Assembly: GCF_009727055.1 (NCBI RefSeq)
Contig: NC_052357.1
Location: 87,972,999-88,036,998, forward strand
Source: Benincasa hispida
Lineage: Eukaryota > Streptophyta > Magnoliopsida > Cucurbitales > Cucurbitaceae
Direction of reading: 5' to 3'
Length of the DNA: 64,000 bases
Position numbers and translations under genes: made by a program. Below are positions 45,460-56,048 of the stretch, piece after piece (position 1 is the stretch's first letter; each line of letters starts with the position of its first letter). Below the pieces are notes generated by a model, which saw only the letters and a list, made by a program, of their open reading frames with translations, had not been told where the DNA came from and made no database searches.

Positions 45460-46041
45460 TCCTGTGAACCGCCAGTAGGAGCATCTTCATGCATACGCCC
45501 TAGCACATTTGAGGCATGTCATCACGTGTCTCTGCCCCTTCTCTAGTTGCCTAGTCCTTGCCGAAGATGTAGGCTAGGTCATCAAAATATAGGAATGACT
45601 TGTTCAGGAGCCCTTTTGTTGCAGAATGACTCTACATGAAGAGTATGGCTGGTCAATACAACGGGTGATGATGAATGGAAAAAAAAAATTATGAAATTTT
45701 ACCTTTACCCAACCATTGAATGTCTCTTTCTCTGCAATGATGCATTGGAATTCTTCATTCCAACCGAGCCCGCTGCATGTCGGTCTTTGCATTTCTGCTA
45801 TAGCTTGGTACGTTCTTTTAAGGCTTCTTACCCTACAATCTATGGTGGAGGTCCCTTGTATTGTACAGTCAGGTATCTTATAAACCATTATACGCTATAA
45901 CTGTGCTAAATACCTAGGGCGAAAGGTCTCATTGTCTAATCTCCATCCACCATATTCAACCAACGTCACCAAACATTCCACCAGCTTCGACTCTTCCTCC
46001 CGCCTCCAAGTGTGCGTTGGAGCTCTAGAAGAACTTGTCAT
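45460..46041 (-). pseudogene. PIF/Harbinger ORF1, Myb/SANT-like protein
   Basis: Myb_DNA-bind_3-type protein that accompanies PIF/Harbinger transposases and helps them bind DNA. Exon 1 (46041-45703): MTSSSRAPTHTWRREEESK, LVECLVTLVEYGGWRLDNET, FRPRYLAQL, a stop, then STIDCRVRSLKRTYQAIAEM and CSGLGWNEEF, ending FNGWVK. An intron with GT (45702-45701) and AG (45633-45632) of 71 bp then joins in frame to SHSATKGLLNKSFLYFDDLA and YIFGKD, where a stop follows. The intron is inferred from GT-AG borders and restored homology. The stops show it is dead. It lies downstream of the transposase on the same strand. Confidence 0.8.
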
Positions 46042-46288
46042 CCTGCTACATGTACATCGTAGTACAATTTAAGTAGTAAAGAAAGAAATTTTCATTTGAT
46101 TTATTATGTACAATGTATAAAGTAGTAAATTTAATTATAATAAGAAATTTGGAAATTGATTTCCAAAATCGCATACATGAAATTAAAAAAATATATTGGA
46201 AAAGCCACAAACTAAACATGAAGCTACTAAATGTTACATAACTCCCAGTCGAAAACATATTATGTGTCAGTTCATCTCTCCACTGTGT

Positions 46289-47565
46289 TCATTCGTTTGA
46301 ACTCTCAATATAATTGAACTCGTCCCCACTAATGGTAGAAGAATGTGAGTCCATCTCGTCTAGATCCTCAGCCATTTCGCCAGTATTCATCTCCTTATTA
46401 ATAAGATTATGAAGAAGGTAACACGTCGTGATTATCTGAGTTTCATCTTGCATGGGGTAGTAGGATTTTCTACAGAGTATTGCTCGTCTCCCTTTCAACA
46501 GCCCAAATGCCCTCTCGATAACATTCCTCATATAAGAGTGTTTCATGTTAAAAAATTCTCTTGCAGTTGTTGGTGCATTCCCTCCTCCACGGCATTCCGA
46601 AAGGTTATATCGTTCTCCTCTATATGGTACCAAAAAGCCCTTCGCATTTGGGTACCCACCATCACATAGATAACAATACCCTATACAATATCCAATTGTA
46701 TCAAATCATAATCGTTGAGTACTACAATGTATGACAAGAAGTTGTGCGTGTAAGTTATTACCCTTGAGAATCTTCAATTTGTTAGGTCGTGATATTACAT
46801 CTCTAAGTACACGAGAAGCAGCTGCAGAACCTTCCCACCTAAGTAAGACAATCACGAAATCGCCATTCGTGTTGCAAACACCAAGAACACTCATGGAAAT
46901 TTAACCCTTCCTTGTCCTGTACCTTGGTTGATCAATGGCATTCATGTTGACCTTTATGTACATATCATTTAACGCACCTAGACAATCCTGTGTGAACACA
47001 ACGTATGAAATATTCATATACATAAGTTATCTAAACTAGACACGGACAGCACACCAACATTTGTTTAGTTTCACTATACCTCAAATCATCTCCATCTCGA
47101 ATTTATACAGGAGGTTGTGATTGACAAAAGTTTTTTCAACAGTACTTCATGTAGTCGTAAAACGACATTGAGAATGGAGTTGAAATGCCTAGAAACTGTT
47201 TCACCAGACCTAACGAACTGTCTACGACCTACTCTGTTCTTAACATCATGGGCTAAGATATGCAGGAATATGGCAACCATCTCCTCAATATTTACAACTT
47301 CTGTTCCCACTAATCTGCCAGTTGTCCTTAGTAAAGTACATAAAATGGCAAAACGTCTTCTATCCATTCGCGTGCTTTCACGACAATTTAAATCAGACTC
47401 ATGGATTAGCTGAAAGTATGCTAATTGCCTAATATGATATCTAATGTGATGTGACGGGTATTCTATCCTTCTATGGTCGTTGAGTAACAGCTCTAGTGTT
47501 AGTAGTAATTGACGATGGGTAGTTGTGAACACTGTTAGTATGGTTACTACTTCTTGGGGGTCCAT
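46289..47565 (-). pseudogene. PIF/Harbinger DDE transposase, three exons
   Basis: DDE_Tnp_4-type transposase. Exon 1 47565-47080 (MDPQEVVTILTVF; DUF8040-like part with EEMVAIFLHILAHDVKNR and FVRSGETVSRHFN). Exon 2 46987-46762 (DCLGALNDMYIKV to LRWEGSAAASRVLRDVISR). Exon 3 46680-46289 (YCYLCDGGYPNAKGFLVPYR, NVIERAFGLLKGRRAIL, LLHNLI). Introns of 92 and 81 bp have GT-AG borders, and the phases add to 368 codons including the stop. Two in-frame stops remain (after INSRWR; after RTRKG). The first catalytic Asp (family GALDGTYI) reads Asn and the second (family AADSRVL) reads Ala; the Glu in NVIERAFG is kept. Confidence 0.85.
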
Positions 47566-49440
47566 TATACCGTAGATTACAAAAATTGGCTCCTGAAACA
47601 TTTATTCATGAGTGGTTTTTGAAATTTATACAAATTTTAATTTTAGTTTCAAACTAATGTACTTATAATCTAAACAAGAATATACTTACCATGGAATTTT
47701 AAATGCATGCAAAATTGTATGATATAGCTAAGTAATAGTAGTTTGCAATACTTTTTAATGTTTAACGTTAAGATTGAAACTTTTATCTAAATTTAGAGTA
47801 CAATTGGATGAAATTGAAAGTTTGAAGTAAAATGCATATTTTTTTTTTCTTTTCTCTCTTTTCTACTTCTTTAACAAATAAGTTTAAATCGTTATCTATG
47901 GACTTTTAAGTTTGTTCACCTTTATCCTTAAAGACAGTTATTCATAGCTATTACTTTACTTTTAATTTATCAATAAAAAAATTTGTTTGCATTTTTATCA
48001 AATATATTCAACTATACGAAATGAAGCTACCAAATGGGTATTATTAACATTTGCCTATCACTAGCATGGTTTAACCCATAATGAGTGCTAGCCCTATAAA
48101 CTATTTTTTTTTTTTTTTTATTAATCAACAATAACCATATTTAATTTCACGCAATGTCTTTGAATAATTTCATTTTTTTAAATATGAACATGGAAATTAA
48201 AATTTTCATTGATAAAATAGTCTTGATTTTTTAGGCTCATGATCAAGTCTTGAGTTTTAAATGAAAAATAAATCAATAAAAAGAAATATTTTATGAAGCC
48301 TAACAAGTATTTAGGAAGAAAATCAAGCCTTTTATGAATGAAAATTGTTGTAATAAAACATATGCAAAATCCTAATTAATATATAACTAAATTATTTTAA
48401 GAATTTAAGTTTCGTATCAACAAATACTTCAAATATATAGGATGGAATTTGAGGAGAAGAAAGTACCCATGTAGAAATTGAGGAAAAGCAAATAAATCCC
48501 ATAGTTTACACGGTTTCGGTTGTTGCTGGAAGAAATTGAATGAAATATGAGAAAAGAAGAAGTACGGATTAGTTTCCACCCAACCTACAATACATGAAAG
48601 AAAAGATTTTAAATCTACCAATCATAGAAATAAACAAAAAAAATAGTGAGACAAATAGTACGAACAAAGACAATAAGTAGAGAAAGGAAAAGACTATCAA
48701 GAAGGACAAAAAGAAATTGACACAAAGAGTACCACCTTACGTACGATAGAAGGAGGAAATGTGAAGATTCACTTGTTTTCTAATAAGTTGTACACTATGA
48801 CAATGAATAAACAGATGCTTCAGTAATAATATAAAGAAAAAAGTGAAAGTGATTTGACAGAAGATGTGATAAGCATCACAAAAGAGAAGAAGGGGGAAGG
48901 GACTTACCAACAATGGTGTAGTGAAGATAGGGTTGTCCTCATAGTTGTAAGGAAAATAGGTCTCATTTATAGAGAGAGAAGATATTGACATTCTAGGTGA
49001 TGGGTAGGTCAACTTTAGGTGTACTTATGGTAATAAGTACACCTTGGAAACCCCACCTAGTGAAATAAAGTGAATGGTATATCATTGATGTGAACCAAAT
49101 ACATTCGGAATCAAAGAAACCACTATTGTCAATCACATCAACAAGGAAGTGAGTTAACAATTAATAAAGTATTTTACAAACTACTTGCAATCAAACTAGA
49201 GTAAACCAAATAAGAACAACTTGGGAATCAAACAAGAGTTATGACATAGTTGCAATGAGATTGGGAAAAAAAAAAACAAGGAAGCCGACAAACAATCAAC
49301 TATCCTAGTATTATGCTTAGATAGTAATAACCAGCCTCAGAGCAACGAAATTCTTTTCTAAATCGTTCTGAATTTCGGATGATATGATATATCATGGTAA
49401 ATTAGATACATTAATCATTAGAGTCAATGAAAAAATAGTC
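47566..49440. other. A/T-rich stretch without recognised gene
   Basis: Upstream of the transposase on the minus strand. It could hold its 5' region, but I see no coding signal, no clear terminal inverted repeat and only short homopolymers (for example T-runs near 47840 and 48105). Confidence 0.5.
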
Positions 49441-49940
49441 ATTGAAATAGTAGCAGAGACCAAAAGTAAACAGATAAAGAAACAAGGAGTAAGGGACTGA
49501 TAATTAGAGACCGAGAAGATAGCATACCTTTGACCTATAATCAGAAACCAAAAAAGAGAATCACATCATGAAAATAGCATTAGCATTCTAATCAATGTTT
49601 ATAACAATCATTGAAATAGTAGTAGAGGCCAAGAGTAAACAGATAAAGAAACTAGGAGTAAGGGACCGATAATCAGAGATCAAGAAGATAGCATACCTTT
49701 GACCTATAATCAGAGACCAAGAAAGAGAATCACATCATGGAAATAGCATTTTAATCAATGTTTATAAAGTGACAAAAAAATGAATAGGGACCAATAATTA
49801 GAGACCAAGAACAGGTAAAGAAAAATGTAAATGCAATTATAATCAATGTTTATACAGTGATCAATAATCAAAGACCAAGAACAGATAAAAAATCTCAAGG
49901 AAATACAATTATAATCAATGTTTATACAGTGACATACAAT
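49441..49940. repeat. Tandem repeats of 169 bp and ~72 bp
   Basis: Copy 1 (49441-49609) and copy 2 (49610-about 49768) are near identical (attgaaatagtag, taaacagataaagaaac, gatagcatacctttgaccta). From about 49790 a shorter unit of ~72 bp follows (agaccaagaacag ... aatcaatgtttatacagtga), seen at 49841 and 49913. The word agaccaagaa recurs throughout. Confidence 0.85.
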
Positions 49941-50500
49941 TATCAAAGACCGATGATCAAAGACCAAGATCCGAACATTGAAATCAAGCATAAAGAAAAA
50001 TAGTCCAAGTAAGCTGAAAAGATGTGTCAAAAAATAAACTTACATTTGTCAAAAAAAAATGAAGGAAAAAAAATTACAATGACACATCATTGGCTAGTGA
50101 AGAGAAAGAAGACTTACCATTTGATCTGGTAACCCTACTAAGATCCGAACACCATCCTCCATCCCCTACTATGCTCCAAACAATGATCTCCATCCTCTAC
50201 CAAGCAAGATCTGAGCTCCAACATAGTCGTAGAATTTCAGACTCAGATAGACATGAAGGACAACACAAAAGATTGGAGAACCAAAAGAAGTGGCAAGGGG
50301 AAACCTTCGTTTGAAGCAGCAAGATAAAGGAGGAACGGGAGTGGCGTTCGAAACAACAAAATGAAAGAGGAAGCCAAAAGAAAGGGTTACGGATCTAGAA
50401 AAAAACACAGATCTAGACTACCAAACATACCGTAGTCTAGATCTGCGAAGGATTTCTTCAAATCCGACCAAAGAGAACCACAATGGTAGTCAATCGACAG

Positions 50501-50875
50501 GAACGGAGAAGAGGAAGCTCCAAAATCTACCAAGAACGACGTCGATCGGGAACAATAACGAAACCCTAAGGAGAAGAGATGGAAGGAAACGAGATGGAGG
50601 AAATAATACAAACGAGCAAAATAATCAGAGTAAGCAAAACAAGGGAGTGCATAACAGTGGTTTGTAGGTTAAGTGTAGGTTAAATGGGAACAAAGAAGAG
50701 GAAGCTCCAAAACCGACCGGGAAGAAAGCAAAACAGGAACCTGGTGAAACCCTAAGGAGAAGGGATGGAATGAAACGAGATAGAGGAAACAATACAAACG
50801 AGTAAAATAATCGGAGTAAGCAAAACGGGGAGTGCTGGAACAGTGGTATATTGGTTAAATGTGGGTTAAGTGGGA
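50501..50875. repeat. 187-bp tandem duplication
   Basis: 50501-50687 and 50688-50875 share gaagaggaagctccaaaa, gaaaccctaaggagaag, caatacaaacgag/aatacaaacgag and aacagtggt. Moderately diverged (roughly 80-85% by eye). On the minus strand this resembles a 5' leader, so it may be duplicated promoter-proximal sequence of the neighbouring DNA element. Confidence 0.8.
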
Positions 50876-50979
50876 TTTAGGCTTCAATTAAAATAGTTGG
50901 AGCCCCAAACGGGTGGGCTATAATAGCCCACCCACCCAACTCCAAATAGGAGGCCCAAACGCTCCCAAAGTGTTCAAGT

Positions 50980-52075
50980 GTTGGAATAATAAAAGATAAG
51001 AAAATAGTGTAAAGCAGACTTTAATAGATTTGTAAAAAACATGCAAATATCTTATATTTGCACATTTAAAATTCACTTAAAATTAGTTGTTTTTAAATAT
51101 AGAAAAATAAAGTAAAATATTTACAAAATATAGCAAAATTTTAGAACCATTAATGATAGACGCTAGTATATCAGTGTATACCAGCGTCTATCATTGATGG
51201 TTCTAAAATTTTGCTATATCTTGTAAATATTTTCAATAGTTTTACCATTGAAATAATTTTTCTAATTAATAATAATTACATATTTATAACGAAAAATCAA
51301 ATTAAAATTAATCTCAATAAATAATTACTTGATTATTAAAAAAATAAGTAATCAATTATTATTATTAAAAAAATAATTTTTTGTACCTTTAAATTTAACT
51401 AATCATTGTTATTAATTAAATATATTTAAGATATTGTTAGCTAATTATTTATTTATTTATGTAAAAATGTAATTACATTCATTTAATAAATTTTTATTGT
51501 AAAAATAAATTAAATAAATATTTTAATAGATTGTTATTGATTTATTAAAATAAATATCAATATTAGTTTTGTTAAGTTAATATTAATTAATTAGTTAACT
51601 ATATTCAAAATGAAATTACATATAGAATGAAAAGGGGAAAAAGAGAAAACTCACAGTTTGTCTGTGTGAAATGAGAATGCTTAGGAATAGCTTATTTCTA
51701 GCCATAATGTTGAAAACTGTGAAACAAACATAGGTTTTGGATGCCTGTATCAATCCCCATACAGAAAAACCTCCGACCAAACGGCTTCTAAGTATTCGAG
51801 TGTTGGAATAATAAAAGGTAAGAAAATAGAGTAAATAAGACTTTAATAGATTTGGAAAAAAAAAACATGCAAATACCTGGTATTTGGACATTTAAAGTTC
51901 ACTTAAAATTGGAAGAAAAAAAAAAGTAAGAATAATAGAGGCAAAAACATTTAGTGCATGCAAACTCATCAAAATCTCTTAAGCGTTGGAACAACAAAAA
52001 AAATAGTGTAAAGAAGACACTAATAAATTTGGGGGGGAAATGCAAATACCTTGTGTTTGCAAATGTTCCACTGAA
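50980..52075. repeat. Three dispersed copies of a ~110-bp sequence
   Basis: Copies at about 50980-51080, 51797-51912 and 51972-52075 share gtgttggaataataaaa, aaatagtgtaaa, actttaatagatttg, catgcaaatac and tatttg. Same orientation. The first two follow words resembling a transposon end (ccaaacgctcc, accaaacggcttc), which suggests ends of related non-autonomous DNA elements. Confidence 0.75.
51114..51233. repeat. 120-bp near-perfect fold-back
   Basis: 57-nt arms 51114-51170 and 51177-51233 are inverted copies with three mismatches, separated by a 6-nt loop (tcagtg). This would make a long RNA or DNA hairpin. Most likely a fold-back MITE or inverted pair of a common cucurbit-like repeat carrying gatagacgct words. 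Confidence 0.92.
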
Positions 52076-53450
52076 AATCTCTTATCAAGAATCCGTTTTG
52101 TTTCTTTTAGAGAGACATGACACATTTTTTCCATCTTCAGTTCTTTTTACTAGGGTTTCATACGTCTATATATTTTCGATGAAATTTTCTCATGCTATAT
52201 GTCTTGCAAGAGTTAGTATAAACAATGGGACCTCAAATTTGTCCAACCCTTCAATTTGAAGGAAGATCTTTTTAACGTTTATGCTCGTGACTACGGTCAA
52301 GCATTTGACAAAATACTCGGCAATCAGTATATACTTTTTAACTTTTCCTTGGCCCTACAAAACCTAAATCACGCATCCCACCCAGTGCTCTTGGAAATAA
52401 TCAACATGATAGCCTAAAAATTGTTGTTGTGTTGCATAAGTGAGAAAATCGGAAGGGAAGCCATGAATGGGAGCTGACAAAATATCATTGCATTGGGAGA
52501 TGCAAAGAATACATTCATAGGTCTTCAACCATCACGAAAAAGTTATACATTAGGCTCTTTTCAAGGATCAAACTTTTTTAATGCACTTTTGCTTTAGATA
52601 GGCGTCATGGCACTGAGAAGAACGTGATTCGTGGACCAAATGGTGGAATGAAGTAATTTGAGAGAGAATAAAAGTTGAATTTTGCTAAAATTATGGAAGA
52701 TATACTCATCCATAATTGATGGAAGTATTGGGTTTAGGGGACAAAATTGGAAAAGTAGGGAGATAGACCCTCCCTATTACCTAATGGCCATAAATCATAC
52801 AATTTAAAAAAAAAATGGTCATTTACCCAATTAGAAATTTTTTTAGGGTTCTTTGGACAAATGGCCAAATCGCTATGGGCTTTTTAAAAAATGGCCAATT
52901 AAGTTTCTACTTATTAAAATGGCCAAGAGATTACAACTGTCAATCCCATTGTTTAAAAAAATGACAAGTATGCCTCCATTATTCAATCCCTATATTTTTT
53001 GTGTGTTTAAAGACAAAATCTACTATATTAAATCATATTTAATTATATAACCATTTGACTAAAAAGAATAATCATTCTAAAATGGATCTCGATCACCCAA
53101 AATATAACTAAAAAATGCTCTCATATTTCTAAATAAAAAGTAGGAAGATTTAAAGTGTTAAGAGTGCCCACACAATGCAAATACAAAGTATATAAAGCAG
53201 TCATCCATGCAAGTACTAATGCAATAATCTATGACATATTAACCAACATACCACAATCAAATCACAACTTGCACTCAAATACCACAAAAGAACAACAATT
53301 TAAGGCTTCCAACACCAACATGTTCTCCCAACTAAGGTACCTTGCCCAACGAGAAATCCTTTCATATCCCAATCTTCTTATCTCATTCTCTCATTTACGT
53401 TTGAGCACACCATCTATATCTCAACATTTTTACTGATTACCCCTTCATTT

Positions 53451-53451
<1 letters not shown>
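52076..53451. other. Stretch without recognised gene
   Basis: A/T-rich. Small open frames of 60-100 codons occur on the plus strand (51954, 52853, 53155) but none has recognisable domains. A loose repeat of atggccaa words lies at 52855-52930. Confidence 0.5.

Positions 53452-53485
<34 letters not shown>
53452..53485. repeat. 34-nt poly(A) run
   Basis: An uninterrupted A run. It could be the tail of a retroposed sequence or simply a microsatellite; no retroposon body is recognised to its left. Its length is uncertain in short-read assemblies. Confidence 0.8.
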
Positions 53486-53487
<2 letters not shown>

Positions 53488-56048
53488 TAGAAAAAACTTC
53501 CCATATTAAATATGAAAATACAATGTACTAATTGTAACACAAATACTTTGTACTAACAAGTTATAATATTCTAAGAACAACTTAGGTATAATCTAAAATA
53601 AATTTGTCACACAAATATGTTATACTAACAAAGTTAATATTTTATAGGAACTAACTTAGACCCAAAAAAAAAAACTCTCGAAAAATAATTATAATAAAAT
53701 TGTGTGCAAATACTCTGTATTTTGACTATTTTTGCCATCCACTACAATTTCTCATCTTTTTATAGCGAAGTGGAGGAAAGGGAGAGGAGCGACCTTGGGT
53801 TTAGTGGGCTGGGCCTGAAAGTACAGGCCCGTTCATGGTGATTTCCACCTCTTTCTATTTTTCTTTTTCTTTTTTCCCTTTTTTTCTTTTTCTTTTCTGA
53901 AATTTTATAATAATTAGTTCTTCACTTCGAATTTCGGAAATACTATTTTAAATTTAAAATGATTAAAATTTTCCTGCAAAATCTATGAAATTTTTGTCTA
54001 GTATATTGCTATTATCTCTGCCCGTTTTGTCTTTTCTTCTCAATAATATATTTGGTCAAAGTACATGTCTAAATCAGTTAAATTATATTCTATTTTGTCT
54101 CTTCTTCTATATCAAAGAAGATAAAAAAGAAATTACATATGAGAGTTTTTGCTTTTTTTCTTTTGTCCATGCATTTTGTAAATGACTATTTCATTCCTCA
54201 ATATTTAGGATATGATTCGTCAAGTTTAAGTGCCATTTAGACAATAGATATGCAATTATTTTATCGATTAGATATGATTTGTGAATATGTAAGGCAATTA
54301 CACATGAATCAGTATTCACTTGTGGATGTCAACCATATACAAAAAGGCAACTTTTCAATTTTAAGTCTCTGCTAATGCCTTTCAATTCATGGGACACAAA
54401 ACTCTTTGAGTTTAGTTGTCCATAATCCCCTTTAGTTTTTTGACACACAACTCTTCAAGTTTAGATGTCCATTGAGAGATGCTATGATTATAAAGATTCA
54501 ATTTGTACCGACGCTAATGGAGTGTTACTATTGTGTAGGTGGATTACACATCTAATGAGTCTCATTCATTCATGTACGGATATTATCCATGTATAAAATA
54601 GACTTTTTGAGTTTGGGTGAGACATAGTGGAATGATTGAGGAGAATAAGTATAACTTGTGTTGTCATAATTGTTGGGAATGACATTGAGCCAAGACCCAT
54701 AGCAAAAGCAAGAGTTAATAAGAAAGGAATTGTCCCTAATTGAAAGATTTATATCCAAAGGGGTATGAATATAAAAGCATGTAAGGGAGCTTCCAAATTG
54801 TGGTTGTGGTGGAAATAGAGATCTTTTTTTACAAATGTACTGCTGCTACGAAAAAAGAATTAATTTTTACTAACATTCCATTTAAAAGATTTTCAGATCT
54901 GAGATAGATTAATTTTTTAGCTTTTCTGATTTCTTCTAATCACGGTTCTGAGCAAAGTTTTCATCGATTTCTTTTTTTTTTTTTCCAATGAGTGCATGCC
55001 TAAATTTGGAGATTGTGTAAATCTTGGGAGCAATTGATATACGCGATTTAACACTGAGGTCGCACCAAATTTTACTTTCAAGACGGTAAATCTTCCTTGA
55101 CAAAAAACGGTCTACATTTAGTCCTAATTATAACAAAGCCAACTAGCATAAACTATGTTTTATCCATCCAAATATCAGTGGCTAATAGAAAACAATACGA
55201 AAATTAATTGACATGATTACAATTTAGAAAAGTGAATTTTCAACATTTACATTACAAAAATTTTAGAACATGTGCATTGAATCATTACTACTTTTAAATA
55301 AAGCCCTTCTGATATAGTCACCCTCGAGACAATTAGATATATAGTTGAAAGAAGCATATTTCAATTTTCCTCATAAAAGCGACATAATATTAAATAATTT
55401 AACTCATCGATAATGGAGATGAATAGAGTAGATTGCATGTGACAAATAATACTCCACTTTCTTCTTTACAGCTTGATATCTATATTGAATATCTATATAT
55501 CTTTTCGGTCCCTAGATTTTGAGTTTAATTTTCATTTGGTCTCTATATTTCAAAATCTAACACTTTTATCCCTCAAATTTCAATAATGCTCAATTGTAGT
55601 TCTTGAAATAACAAAATCGTTAGTGACTTAATGGAAAAATGACTAAGATGGTGACTGAACTAATTTTAAATTAAAATATCAATGATGTGGCTATTTTAAT
55701 CTTGATAAGGCAAAAAGTTATTTTTTTAAGAAATAAAGAAAAATAAAATAAAAAAGAAACTCAAGAGACAGTTGAATCCAATGTTGGAAGAGGGTGAAGC
55801 TTTTGGAATCTTACATTTCATTTTCATAATTTTTCAAAAAAAATCATTTTAATAAAGGAAGGAAGGGGAAGAGCAGTGAAGGAAATGTTGGAGTTGAGGA
55901 AGAAACTTCATTTGGAGTTCTCTTTTTCGATTTTTAAGAGAAAAGAGAGTTTTTTTTTTTTTTTTTTTTTTTAAATATTAAGCAAATGACGGAGTTTTTT
56001 TTAGTTATTTAGATTCAAATCATGATATGAGATTTATATGAATCTGAT
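53486..56048. other. Intergenic A/T-rich DNA
   Basis: No gene recognised. The block ggtccctagattttgag...ggtctctatatttcaaaatc (55505-55555) is of a type I recall as widespread in plant genomes, probably the edge of an old DNA element. Poly(T) at about 55950-55972. Confidence 0.5.

Noticed and set aside
47117..47413. 98-residue plus-strand frame
   Set aside because: Antisense shadow of exon 1 of the Harbinger transposase.
54570..54758. 62-residue minus-strand frame
   Set aside because: No domain, A/T-rich composition, no supporting context.
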